Shown piece by piece: positions 14,430-24,824 of a stretch of DNA of 64,000 nt. A program made the translations under genes and the position numbers. The stretch lies in NCBI GenBank assembly GCA_949710005.1, contig OX453276.1, positions 2,443,701-2,507,700 of the forward strand, written 5' to 3'. Source of the DNA: Ricordea florida. Lineage: Eukaryota > Cnidaria > Anthozoa > Corallimorpharia > Ricordeidae. A model generated the notes under the pieces. It searched no databases and was not told the origin of the DNA. It worked only from the letters and a program-made list of their open reading frames with translations. Position 1 is the first letter of the stretch, and each line of letters begins with the position of its first letter.

Positions 14430-15062
14430 ATGCATGAATCGGAAGATGAAAAGAGTGTAGAAGCTCAATTTTGGCGAGTGTTTTGTGAGTGTGTTTGGGA
14501 TAAGGTTAAAGTATTAGCAAATGAAGCCTGTTATGGATGTTCCCATAGAAGTTCATATGAACAAGACCATAGTTGTAACATGGAGGATGAAGACAAGATT
14601 TCAAAGTTTATTGGAAAAGCAGTGAATTGTGTTAAGTCATCCAATGTTGTTACTTCATGGTTAAAATCATGTTGTATTTTGGGTTTTACAACCCAGGAAG
14701 TTCTTCAATGTAATAAGGAATGGGTGAATTATCAGTTCAATCGACCGGATCTGGAAAATGTGTTGTTGAGTTTGATGATTGAAGGTGAAAAGGAGAGTGA
14801 TGATGATGATCATGTTGTTGATAATGATGATGATGAGGATAATGTTGAGTTTGAGGAGGATGATGATAGTGATGATGATCGTCTTGTTGTGGATGATGAG
14901 TTTGAGGAGGAGAGTGAAGAATCAAAGGAGGAATTACTTCAAGCAGTAGCCATGCTTGAAGAACAACTACAACAGCAAGAACAAGAAAGAGAGGGGCAAG
15001 TTATGAACGATGATTGGGTTATTCAACCGGGTGCTTTTGAGTGGGATATGTTCGATTTCTAA
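14430..15062 (+). CDS. Acidic protein with C-x2-C-x(12)-H-x2-C motif, upstream of PolB
   Basis: A 210-residue protein. A conserved-looking CYGC ... DHSC motif (residues 35-50) recalls the small zinc-like motif of proteins encoded beside PolB in cnidarian Polintons. The second half is a long Asp/Glu stretch (about 122-175) and a Gln-rich helix. Function unknown. Its 3' end overlaps the long open frame of PolB, and the PolB region starts at a splice acceptor 28 nt after this stop, so the two genes may share a promoter and be separated by alternative splicing. Confidence 0.7.
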   Translation: MHESEDEKSVEAQFWRVFCECVWDKVKVLANEACYGCSHRSSYEQDHSCNMEDEDKISKFIGKAVNCVKSSNVVTSWLKSCCILGFTTQEVLQCNKEWVNYQFNRPDLENVLLSLMIEGEKESDDDDHVVDNDDDEDNVEFEEDDDSDDDRLVVDDEFEEESEESKEELLQAVAMLEEQLQQQEQEREGQVMNDDWVIQPGAFEWDMFDF

Positions 15063-15090
15063 AAAAAGTATTATACTTATATTTTTTTAG

Positions 15091-18000
15091 TGAACAAGTT
15101 GGAGGTAAAAGGAAGAGAGTAGAAGAAGGAGGCCGTTATACTCTAAAGGAACAGAATAGGCGTAACATTCCGAAATTCAAGACAACTGGAGTTGATTATC
15201 ACTTAACCATCGATATTCCCGAAGCAAGATCCGTTCGAGAAGGAACAAGTAACTTAAATGGTGTGCTGGAAAGTGCTATCACTGACATGACACGAGGAAT
15301 GAATGCACGAGATCAAATTCGATTTGTTATGCAAACACGAGAACTATCCTCTCCGATCAGCTTGCCTTTCATGCCTGTGGAACATTTTACAGCACAGAGA
15401 GTAATGTTTGAGGTGGAAAGAGTTCTGCAATCATATGAGGATTTGTATGCGAATCAAAGATTTGATGTGAATCTAGTACATGTTGCTCCTCCTACTGGGG
15501 GTGGTAGAAGAAAAGTGATTAACATGGGAAAACGGTTAAAGGAGAAGAGGTGTTTTATTCGTATCAGGAATAAAGATGAATTGTGTATGGCAAGAGCTAT
15601 CGTAGTGGGAATTGCCAGACTAGAGAAAGATCCGAAATACGATATAATTCACCAGGGAAGGCCTATTCAACGAGAAAGAGCTTTAAGTTTACATGAACGA
15701 GCGGGTGTTCCTTTACAAGCATGTGGTATTGAAGAAGCGAAGAAATTTCAAGCCATCTTACCAGAGTACCAATTAGTCATTGTTAGTGCAGAGCAATTTA
15801 ACAGTATCATTTACAAGGGGCCTACCAAGGAAAAAGTCATTTACTTATATTTACATGATGGTCATTTTGATTTGATTACCTCCATGCCTGGATTCATGGG
15901 GCGCGTTTATTATTGTTTAGAATGCGAAAAGGGTTATAATACCGAAGAGGGAAGACATCATCGGTGCAAGAAGAAATGCTTATCTTGTTTTCAAGAAGGA
16001 TGCTCTGGGGATATATCGTCATGGATTTATTGTGCTTATTGTAGAAGATCATTTCAAGGTCCTGGTTGTTTTGAGAATCATCGTCGAATGGGACCACAAG
16101 GGGGTATTTCTGTTTGCAAACAGTATCTGAAATGTAAAGATTGTGGTAAAATGTTGGATCGAACTCAGCGGGATACAAGATTACATAAATGCGGGGAAGT
16201 GTTGTGTCATGTTTGTAACAAGTTTGTTGAAAAAGATCATCAGTGCTACATGCAAGTACCGAAACAGAAGAAAAAGAGAAAGAGGGATGATGAAGAGGAT
16301 TTGTATTTGTTTTTTGACTTTGAGTGTACACAAAACACAGGCAAACATGTTCCTAACCTTGTGGTAGTACAGGATCAACATGGAAAGGAATGGATCTTTA
16401 AAACCTGTAAAGCTTTTTGTGAATGGTTATTTGACAAAATGCCAGGAGCAACCTGTATTGCACATAATTTTAAAAGATGTGACTCCTACTTTATTTTGGA
16501 TTACTTGTACAAGAACAATGTGAAACCAACTCTTATCATGAACGGAGCTAAGATCATGGAGATGCGAGTTCCAGATGTGGGGATACGTTTCATTGACAGT
16601 TTAAATTTTTTTCCTATGGCCCTTGCAAAATTACCCAAAACATTTGGGTTACAAGAATTGAAGAAAGGTTATTTTCCCCATTTTTTCAACACAGAAGAAA
16701 ACCAGAACTATGTGGGACTCATCCCTGCTGTTGAGTACTATGACCCTGAAGGTATGAAACCAGATGTGCGTAAAGTATTCCTTAACTGGCATAAAGAACA
16801 AGAAGCAAAGAAGGTGGAGTTTCGCATGCAAGAGGAACTCGTGAGTTATTGTCGTTCAGATGTGGACATTCTGCGTCGATGTTGCTGTCATTTTATCAAC
16901 ACCGTGAAAGGGTTGTGTCATATCCACCCTTTTAAAGAAAGCATGACCATAGCATCGCTATGTAATTTAATTTTTCGTTCTATGTTTCTTAAAGAAAAAA
17001 CCATCGCAATTATTCCTCATCTTGGCTACAGAAAGAAAGCAAATCAATCACACTGTGCTTATCAATGGCTTGCGCATATGGCACAGAAGGACAATGTTTT
17101 CATCCGTCATGGTAGAAACGAGGGAGAGAAGCGAGTGGGCCCTTATCTGTTGGATGGATATTGTGAAGCCACTCATACAGCCTACGAATTTCATGGTTGT
17201 TTTTATCACGGTTGTATAAGGTGTTTTCCCGGTACTACCATAAATCCCATAAATCAGTGTTCCATGTATGAACTTTATCAGCACACATTGGAAAGAACAG
17301 ATTATCTAAAGAAACAAGGAATTGAAGTGGTGGAGATGTGGGAATGTCATTGGCAAAAGTTACTAAAAGAGGATGAGGAAGTGAAAACATTCGTGGATGC
17401 ATTACAGTTTGTTTCACCTCTGAATCCACGAGATGCATTCTACGGGGGTAGAACAAATGCTACAAAGCTGCTTGTTGAGAATAAGAAGATGAATTATGTG
17501 GACTTCACGAGTTTGTACCCCGATATTAACAAGAACGGGTTGTATCCAATAGGGCATCCCAGAATAATCACGGACAATTTAGATCCTACAGAGATCAGTC
17601 AGTATTTTGGAATCATCAAATGTGATGTTCTCGCACCCCGGGGATTGTATCACCCAGTATTACCGTTCAAGAGCAATAACAAGCTTATGTTTGCATTGTG
17701 TCGCACCTGTGCTGAAGCATTACAGAAAACTCCCTGTCAACACACAGATGAAGAGAGAACTTTTACCGGAACATGGGTGAGCTTAGAACTGGAGTTAGCT
17801 CGTGAAATGGGTTATCGTGTTGTTCGGTTACATGAGGTATGGCATTTCGAACAAAAGAGCCAAACTCTGTTTAAAGAGTACATCAACATGTTCTTAAAGA
17901 AAAAACAAGAAGCCTCAGGCTGGCCTAGCTGGTGTGAAACCGATGATGACAAAACGAGATATATTGAAGAATATCATGAGCATGAGGGAATTCTATTGGA

Positions 18001-18745
18001 ACGAGAACACATTCAACATAATGCAGGGGCAAGAAGCGTTTGGAAACAAATCTTGAACAATATGTGGGGAAAGCTTGGGCAGCGCCCCAAAAGACCTAAG
18101 TTAGAAGTGATCAACGATGCAAAGCGTTACTTTGAGCTGTTTACGAGCTCCAGTGTGAGTATAAAAGATGTTCATCTTGTTGCTGATGAAATGGTGGAAA
18201 TTTGCTATACTCAAGAGAATGATTTCGTGGAAGCTTCTGACAGAACAAATGTGGTGTTAGCTGCATTCACCACAGCTCAGGCAAGAATGAAATTATATCG
18301 TGTCATGGCAAAGCTGGGTGAGAGAGTCTGTTATTATGATACAGACAGTATCATATATATCTCAGAGGAAGGTCAATGGGAACCTGTACTGGGTGATTAC
18401 TTGGGGGAACTCACCAACGAGCTGGACAGTGATGATCATATTGTAACATTTGTATCAGCTGGACCCAAAAATTACGCCTATAAAACATACAAGGGAAAAG
18501 TTGTATGCAAGGTTCGTGGATTCACCTTAAATGTGCGAACTGCAGAAAAAGTAAACTTTCATAGTATGGTGGACATGGTACGAAGTGAACAATGCGAACC
18601 CGTTACAGTTCACAATCCTCACAAGATCATGCGTAACAAGAAGAGTAAACAAGTAGTTACTCAAGCGCAAGACAAGAGATATAAGCTTGTATATGACAAG
18701 CGTGTAATCATAGAAGATTATAACACATTACCCTACGGGTATTGA
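15091..18745 (+). CDS. polB: Protein-primed DNA polymerase B (pPolB)
   Basis: About 1,217 residues. A Cys/His-rich zinc region (near 15915-16255) is followed by exonuclease motifs FDFECTQ (Exo I), AHNFKRCDSYFIL (Exo II) and YCRSDVDIL (Exo III). A nuclease-like insert with EFHGCFYHGC comes next, then polymerase motifs DFTSLYP (A), KQILNNMWGKLG (B) and YYDTDSIIY (C). Replicates linear element DNA from a terminal protein primer. No ATG precedes the conserved N-terminal region. Instead a strong acceptor (ATATTTTTTTAG) ends at 15090, entering mid-codon, so the first exon must lie upstream. The donor was not identified. Confidence 0.95.
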
Positions 18746-19030
18746 ACAGGCAGCCAAAGTAAAGTGAAGTAAGGTGTTTTTTAGTGAATATTATCATTTC
18801 TTTTTTCAGTTCCTTTGGGAGCACATCTAGGTTTTATGGATACCCCTTTTCTCTTTGTTCTTCTTCTTCTGTTCCTTTGGCAGCCCAGTCAATTCGAAAA
18901 TGTTCAGCAACTCTGTTGATTTCTGGTAACGACGGATCTCACGAAGAGCGAGAGGGAATGTTGGTTAGCTATATAGGTTACAAACGCATCTTCTTGACCT
19001 TCAGAACTGCGAAAAGCTATATGTTAGAAC
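18746..19030. other. PolB-integrase gap, no confident gene
   Basis: Contains a second intron-like acceptor (TTTCTTTTTTCAG ending near 18810) and a short Ser/Phe-rich frame that I do not trust. It may hold 5' parts of the integrase transcript. Confidence 0.4.
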
Positions 19031-19360
19031 ATGAAAAGGATAAAACTGCTTCTCGCGCGTAAAATTGCAAGGATAGAACCAGAGATAGATCGGTTAGTGA
19101 GAACCGAACTGTTGAACATTCCTCGTTGCTGTTATCCTTATTCGGTATCGGAACTAAAGAACTGTTGGAGAAAAGTAGAAGAAACGAAACCTGTTTATTG
19201 GAGTCATGTTGCAGTGTATATACGAATGCTTGACTTTTTATCATTACCGCCCTCACGAAAAAGGTACATGTTGGAATGGATAAGGGAACAAAACATGTCA
19301 CTACCCAGTTTGCCGTGGTTGCTGGTGATCTACATGTACAACTACATAAGAGCACCATAA
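19031..19360 (+). CDS. Hypothetical small protein (109 aa) before the integrase
   Basis: The N-terminus is basic and helical, followed by a Trp/Tyr-containing central part (CWRKVEETKPVYWSHVAVYI) and a hydrophobic C-terminus (LPWLLVIYMYNYI). An opposite-strand frame covers the same bases, but codon use and the ATG favour the plus strand. No family recognised. Confidence 0.4.
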   Translation: MKRIKLLLARKIARIEPEIDRLVRTELLNIPRCCYPYSVSELKNCWRKVEETKPVYWSHVAVYIRMLDFLSLPPSRKRYMLEWIREQNMSLPSLPWLLVIYMYNYIRAP

Positions 19361-19494
19361 AGGATTAAGGCTTATTAGTGTTACAATGCCTTGCATGGGG
19401 CGCGGAGCTCTACCGTCTGTTACTTTTAGAAACTTGTTTAAGCGCATCAAGTGTCATATCGCCTGTTGTAAAGGAGTTGTGATTGAGATTGTTG

Positions 19495-20631
19495 ATGACC
19501 AAGAGGAGTATGAAGACGCGTCGAAAACAGAAGAAATGGAAGACGGAACGACAGGCCATACCCATGTTAGAAAGGTTATACTACACACCAGGAAAACCTG
19601 CTGCATTTGTTGGCGCCAAGCGATTGGTTGGTACCGCGCGCGTAAAAGGAATCAAGCCATCGATATCGAGGAAATGGCTCGAATCGCAGGTTCCGTATAC
19701 CTTACACAAGCCTGTGCGAAAGCAGTTTAAACGCAGCAGAGTAGTGGTTAACGGCATGGATGAACAGTGGCAAGCAGATCTTGTGGATGTACAAGCATTG
19801 AAAGGGGAAAATGATGGATTTCGTTATCTTTTAACGGTTATTGATGTTCTTTCAAAGTATGCATGGGTGGTACCTTTGAAGGATAAGACGGGTAAAAGTT
19901 TGGTGGATGCTTTTGAGCACATATTTAAAGAAGATGGGCGTGTACCAGAGCGTTTACAAACGGATAAAGGAAGTGAATTCACAAATCGTCAGTTTCAAAA
20001 GTTTTTGGAATCCAAACATGTGCAACATTTTGTCACGTACAGCGATACAAAGGCTCAGATTGTGGAGCGTTTTAATAGAACCATAAAGACACGCATGTGG
20101 CGATATTTCACTCAAGCGAATCATTATCGTTATCTGGATGTGTTAGATAACCTGATGAAGAGTTATAATAGTTCTACGCATCGTAGTATCGGTACAGCAC
20201 CCGATCGTGTAACTCAGGAAAATGCTCAAGAGATATGGCACTATTTGTATGGAGATGATTTTGTGAAACGAGTAGAAAGAATGCGCTACAAGTTCAAGGT
20301 GGGTGATCAAGTACGGATTGCTAAAGCACAGGGTGTTTTTGCAAAGGGTTATACGCCCAATTGGACAGAAGAAGTTTTTACCATAGCCAGGCGTAACCGT
20401 ACCACAGTTCCCACTTATAGACTAAAGGAATATGACGGTACAATGTTAAAGGGGATGTTTTACGAAGCTGAACTGGAACGCGTTCAAAGCAAGGAGAGTG
20501 ACTTTTTCAAAATAGAGAAGATTCTTGATACTCGCGGTTCTGGGCGTAGAAAGGAATATTTAGTAAAATGGCGAGGTTGGCCAAGTAAATATGATCAATG
20601 GATTCCTGCTAGTTACGTGAAGGATGTGTAA
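19495..20631 (+). CDS. RVE-family integrase with C-terminal chromodomain
   Basis: About 378 residues. A basic N-terminal zinc/helix region (YYTPGKPAAFVG) precedes the RNase H-like catalytic core with the D,D-x(35)-E triad (QADLVD, QTDKGSEF, QIVERFNR). An SH3-like region (KFKVGDQVRI) and a chromodomain (FFKIEKILDT then EYLVKWRGW) follow, which would steer insertion to methyl-lysine-marked chromatin. The GTG/TTG-type upstream frame is discarded; ATG 19495 is the first in frame. Inserts the element and makes the 6-bp duplication. AATAAA overlaps the stop. Confidence 0.95.
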   Translation: MTKRSMKTRRKQKKWKTERQAIPMLERLYYTPGKPAAFVGAKRLVGTARVKGIKPSISRKWLESQVPYTLHKPVRKQFKRSRVVVNGMDEQWQADLVDVQALKGENDGFRYLLTVIDVLSKYAWVVPLKDKTGKSLVDAFEHIFKEDGRVPERLQTDKGSEFTNRQFQKFLESKHVQHFVTYSDTKAQIVERFNRTIKTRMWRYFTQANHYRYLDVLDNLMKSYNSSTHRSIGTAPDRVTQENAQEIWHYLYGDDFVKRVERMRYKFKVGDQVRIAKAQGVFAKGYTPNWTEEVFTIARRNRTTVPTYRLKEYDGTMLKGMFYEAELERVQSKESDFFKIEKILDTRGSGRRKEYLVKWRGWPSKYDQWIPASYVKDV

Positions 20632-20636
20632 ATAAA
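20631..20636 (+). terminator. Polyadenylation signal after integrase
   Basis: AATAAA overlapping the integrase stop codon and followed by T-rich DNA. It separates the replication/integration genes from the capsid genes. Confidence 0.6.
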
Positions 20637-20668
20637 GAAAGAGTTTTTATATTTATTGAATCATTGAT

Positions 20669-22024
20669 ATGAACATGTTGGCCCGAGAGGATTTCTACTT
20701 GATCCTTCCGAGTAATACTCCCAGTAACCACTATTGGGATAACAGACCACATCACTACAAAATCGAATTGCCTCAAGAGATTCTACTACAAGGAGAGTGG
20801 GAAGTTGGAGTTACTGAAATTTCCTTTTTTAAAACATGGTATCAACCTCCGAAGATAATTCTCAATGAAACCAGTGATTTAACTTGGCAATATAGCACTG
20901 GTGAAGGGAATCCTTTTGTAACAAACAAGCTACCCCCTGCACCATATCTTGGTTACTACAATATCTTTGAACACGTAGTAACTGCTATGAAGCATGATTT
21001 GGCTGGGAGTGGTGTTACTACTTATCACTACTCTAAGCACTACTCCTATCCTACAACATCACGAACGGTGCGTTGGAGCCTCCCAGTTGGATATGTTCTT
21101 AAGATTCCAATATCTATGGCAAGAATATTGGGTTTTGTCGCCCTGAAGCATCCGGAATACCCACAACTGTCTAAAAGTTATGTGAAAATTGCACCTTTCT
21201 TATCTTACCCGGATATCTACAAAATAACAGAGGAAGGAGAAAATACTGTGTTTGAGATTCATAATGATGATGAGAATGAACCGCTTCTCGTGTTTTTCCA
21301 ACCTATGATGGAGATGACAGATGCGGATATGGATTTCAGTGTTAGTAACAGTGACATTGAACAAGATTGGTTATCTACTCTTGCTGATGTGGAAGATTTT
21401 TATTCTTATCGTTTCCGTGTTATGTTCAAGGAGTTCGCGAAAAAGTCATTTTTTCAAGAGAAATACGGGATTGAGATGAACTATGAAAACGACAAAGAAA
21501 GATATCGTTTGGATCTTCAACCAGGTGCTTCCATTCGAGTATCGTTAGCCCTAGCGCGCATCATGGGTTTTGTGGATTTCAACGGTAACATTAGAGCACC
21601 TTATAGGGATGGGAGATTTAGATTGGATTTATCACTTTCTCGTATCATGTTTGTGATTATGCCTCGCCAAAATGCCTGGACCTTGTATGTTAGCCCTCCA
21701 CAAGGTGCAAGGAGAAGATATCGTCCGATTGACTATGATCCTATCAGTTCTTTCTCGATCGAGTCCAATTTAAATATTGAGCCGTGGTTCGATGGGTTTA
21801 AGAAATCGAGAGTATTGCAATGGATCACTCCAACTGACAATATTCCACAAGGGACACAGGAACACAAAGTGATTGAAAACATTCATTACCACGACCTGTA
21901 TGAGGATCGTTTACGCGAACTAGAAATTGTTTTAAAGGTTGATGCAGAAAAAGAAGTTCCATTTTATGCAGGAACCGTCACAGTAACACTTCATTTTCGA
22001 AACAAGGCGCACGTGATACCATGA
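20669..22024 (+). CDS. Penton-like minor capsid paralogue 1 (451 aa)
   Basis: It starts with the signature shared by four consecutive genes, FYLILPSN followed by an N-rich loop, a KIELP strand and GEWEVGVTEI. It ends with a VTVTLHFR strand. It is longer than its relatives because of an inserted middle domain (about residues 110-330) with RIMGFV-like repeats. Polinton penton-type proteins are single jelly-roll vertex proteins; the four copies could form a hetero-oligomeric vertex or fibre. The stop overlaps the next ATG (ATGA). Confidence 0.7.
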   Translation: MNMLAREDFYLILPSNTPSNHYWDNRPHHYKIELPQEILLQGEWEVGVTEISFFKTWYQPPKIILNETSDLTWQYSTGEGNPFVTNKLPPAPYLGYYNIFEHVVTAMKHDLAGSGVTTYHYSKHYSYPTTSRTVRWSLPVGYVLKIPISMARILGFVALKHPEYPQLSKSYVKIAPFLSYPDIYKITEEGENTVFEIHNDDENEPLLVFFQPMMEMTDADMDFSVSNSDIEQDWLSTLADVEDFYSYRFRVMFKEFAKKSFFQEKYGIEMNYENDKERYRLDLQPGASIRVSLALARIMGFVDFNGNIRAPYRDGRFRLDLSLSRIMFVIMPRQNAWTLYVSPPQGARRRYRPIDYDPISSFSIESNLNIEPWFDGFKKSRVLQWITPTDNIPQGTQEHKVIENIHYHDLYEDRLRELEIVLKVDAEKEVPFYAGTVTVTLHFRNKAHVIP

Positions 22025-23031
22025 ATGAAGTAGCACCTTCGAGTTTTTATCTCTATCTACCAAGTAATGCGAGTACCGCTACATTTCCCAAAAATGGACC
22101 TAGCGGATATACAGTGGTTCTACCAAATCCTCTTGAATTGTATGGTGAATGGGAAGTGGCACTAGCCAGTTTCGTTTATCCTAATTCTTGGTACAATATT
22201 ATTGCACCTCTTGAAGACAAGATTGAACCGAATCATATTGGCAAATTTCTGGCGATGCGCAGTGTAGATCGTCGGGCTGATGATTACAAGGATAAGCCCG
22301 GATATTATAAAGGGTGGATGCCAATACATTTGGCTCCAGGTAACTACAAAACGATAAGAGATGTTATGAGAGGTATTGACAGGGCATTAAGAAAAGAATT
22401 TGGAGATGATGTGGTGAATGAAGAATGGCAAATTAAAGAAGTGGACGCTCATATAGAAGTGAAGATAAAAAAGATTTCAGGATTGGCTTTGAACAGATAC
22501 CTGTACACTGTTCTTAATATGAACAATCGTGTAAGAAGGCTTCCCCTCACTATCATAGGAGGAGTGGAATATAGCCCCATTGATGATGATTTCCCAGAAC
22601 CTACAACAGGACAATCTGACAGCAGTAACTATCTTGTATTCGGATGGGATGAATTTGATACTGCAGAGGAAATACCCAATGAAGCTGATTACGCAGATTA
22701 TCGAGTAGATCATAACGTAAATGACAAGGTGAATTGGTTCATTGCCGGTGTTAATGGAGCAAGCAGTTTTCAAACCATATACATCTATTCAGATGTGGTG
22801 GGAACACAGATTGTAGGAGATGTGAGAGCCAATGTGCTTCGTGTAATTGCACCAAGAGGGGAAACAAACGATATTATCAATGAAAACTTTTCCAAACTCT
22901 TTTACACTCCTGTGAGACTTAATCGTATAAGTAAGATTGAAGTGCTTTTAAGAGGCGACACAGGAAAAGCGATTTCATTCAAAGGAGGTGTTGTAACAAT
23001 CACATTGCATTTTCGTAAGAAAAAAGGATGA
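22021..23031 (+). CDS. Penton-like minor capsid paralogue 2 (336 aa)
   Basis: Same N-terminal signature (FYLYLPSN, VVLPNPLELYGEWEVAL, YPNSWYN). The C-terminal block IYSDVVGTQIVGDVRAN, LRVIAPRG and VTITLHF is nearly shared with paralogue 3. ATGA overlaps at both ends suggest termination-reinitiation coupling. A capsid vertex role is inferred from family and position before the MCP. Confidence 0.7.
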   Translation: MNEVAPSSFYLYLPSNASTATFPKNGPSGYTVVLPNPLELYGEWEVALASFVYPNSWYNIIAPLEDKIEPNHIGKFLAMRSVDRRADDYKDKPGYYKGWMPIHLAPGNYKTIRDVMRGIDRALRKEFGDDVVNEEWQIKEVDAHIEVKIKKISGLALNRYLYTVLNMNNRVRRLPLTIIGGVEYSPIDDDFPEPTTGQSDSSNYLVFGWDEFDTAEEIPNEADYADYRVDHNVNDKVNWFIAGVNGASSFQTIYIYSDVVGTQIVGDVRANVLRVIAPRGETNDIINENFSKLFYTPVRLNRISKIEVLLRGDTGKAISFKGGVVTITLHFRKKKG

Positions 23032-23963
23032 ACGGTGATGACTTCTACTTGTTTCTTCCAAGTAATGCAAGTACAGACATTTACCCTCACAATGATGGTT
23101 CCAGTTTTAAAATTGCTTTACCCACCAAGTATGAGCTTCATGGAGATGAGTGGCAAGTAGGTTTAGCAAGTATTGTGTATCCTCATACTTGGATAAACCT
23201 ATCACAACATTACACACCAGAGAGTTTGTTCTTTGCAAGAATAGGGAACTCTAGAAGACCCGAGAAATTCAATAATGTACAAGACTATTACGATGAATAT
23301 TGGGTTCCTTTACACATTCATGAAGGTGACTACAGAACAGCTGGGGATGTTATTAGAGGAATGGAAAGAGCATTACGAGTTACCTTTGGTGATCGTTTAG
23401 CAGATGAGGAATTTAAGTTCAGCTACACTAACAACCATCCTACCATTACCATCCAGAGAGCTTCGACATTAGCTATTAATCCTTGGATCGTAAACAAGTT
23501 GGAAATAGCAGAAGCGTATGGAGATCAGCCTTATGGAAAAAGATATTTTCGACAGAGTGGGTTGGATTCTTCTAACCCTCGTAACAGTTATCTACGTTTG
23601 GGTGTGGATGAATATCATGGAGGATTTACTCAAGGTAGTGATTCCTTTTGGTTGGCAACTACTCTGGATAAACCGATTCACTGGTTTCTAACAGCTATCT
23701 CATTCCAAACAATGTATATTTATTCGGATGTGGTGGCTGCTCAAGTGGTTGGGAATGTGCGTGCAAATATCCTACGAGCTATTGCTCCTAGAGGTAATCC
23801 AGGTGAAATTGTGCACGAAAACTTTTTTCCTCTCTTTTATCACGATATTCGCTTGAGAACTTTCGACACTATTGAAATACTTTTAACCGGCGATACAGGC
23901 AAACCAATTCCATTTTTACATGGTGTGGTAGCAGTAACGTTACATTTCAGGAAAAAACGATGA
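23028..23963 (+). CDS. Penton-like minor capsid paralogue 3 (311 aa)
   Basis: FYLFLPSN start, GDEWQVGLASIVYPHTW, then IYSDVVAAQVVGNVRAN, LRAIAPRG and VAVTLHFRKK. Closest to paralogue 2, so a recent tandem duplication with strong divergence of the central loops. ATGA overlap with both neighbours. Confidence 0.7.
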   Translation: MNGDDFYLFLPSNASTDIYPHNDGSSFKIALPTKYELHGDEWQVGLASIVYPHTWINLSQHYTPESLFFARIGNSRRPEKFNNVQDYYDEYWVPLHIHEGDYRTAGDVIRGMERALRVTFGDRLADEEFKFSYTNNHPTITIQRASTLAINPWIVNKLEIAEAYGDQPYGKRYFRQSGLDSSNPRNSYLRLGVDEYHGGFTQGSDSFWLATTLDKPIHWFLTAISFQTMYIYSDVVAAQVVGNVRANILRAIAPRGNPGEIVHENFFPLFYHDIRLRTFDTIEILLTGDTGKPIPFLHGVVAVTLHFRKKR

Positions 23964-24823
23964 GTTCAGTTACTGAAGGTAGCTTCTACATCACATTACC
24001 GAGTAATACAGGCAGTGCTTATCAACCTAATAACAGAACAAGCAACTTCACCATACAGTTACCTGAAAGAATACAATTGGGACAGTATTGGAAAGTGGCT
24101 CTCGTTAACTTCATCTATGCAAATTCGTACAGTAAAGATGAAGGAGCTTATACTGTTTATGTGGATATTCCGCTCCACTTTTCTGGACATTTTCATCTTT
24201 CAACCAAACATTCAACAAGTGGAGCGATCTTTCAAGCAATTCATGATGCGATTGTAACTCTCACCGCTACTAAAGGTATTACGATAAGTGATTATTTGGT
24301 TCTGGAAAACAAGGATGGAAAGACAACTATCACTCTGCGACAAAATACAAAGCTGGGATTTAGTATACCTCTAGCTATAGCTCTTGGCTTTCTCACGGCC
24401 GACCTAAGTTTCAGAAAATATGAGTTTATAGAGGGTAGAAAAGGTCACAGATCTCGATTGGCTTATGGGCGCCTCGAATTAGCAGAACGAGTTAATGGAA
24501 CTGTCTGGTATTCTACTAATCATAAAGTGAATCTGGACGAGCTCTCTCAATACAAGCCCAACGATATGTATGTTTATACGGATATTGTGGAAGGACATCC
24601 TGTGGGAAACACCAATGCATCTCTGCTACGGTTGGTACCTGTAAATGAAAAGGAGAGCGTGGTGAATCAAGATTTCACGAACCCCATGTATTTTAGTGTG
24701 GGACAAACATTTTTTTCATCTATCAGCATCCTTATAACGGATGACACAGGTAAAGAAATACCATTTGCAGAGTCGGTCGTTCAGGTAACGTTACATTTCA
24801 AGAGAAGCAGGCTGCCGTATTGA
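23960..24823 (+). CDS. Penton-like minor capsid paralogue 4 (287 aa)
   Basis: FYITLPSN start, GQYWKVALVNFIYANSY, then VYTDIVEGHPVGNTNAS, LRLVPV and VQVTLHF. The shortest copy and perhaps nearest the basic penton fold. The next gene starts one base after its stop. Confidence 0.7.
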   Translation: MSSVTEGSFYITLPSNTGSAYQPNNRTSNFTIQLPERIQLGQYWKVALVNFIYANSYSKDEGAYTVYVDIPLHFSGHFHLSTKHSTSGAIFQAIHDAIVTLTATKGITISDYLVLENKDGKTTITLRQNTKLGFSIPLAIALGFLTADLSFRKYEFIEGRKGHRSRLAYGRLELAERVNGTVWYSTNHKVNLDELSQYKPNDMYVYTDIVEGHPVGNTNASLLRLVPVNEKESVVNQDFTNPMYFSVGQTFFSSISILITDDTGKEIPFAESVVQVTLHFKRSRLPY

Positions 24824-24824
24824 A

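Noticed and set aside
14737-14925. His-rich minus-strand frame
   Set aside because: Antisense of the Asp/Glu run (GAT/GAG codons) of the 14430 gene.
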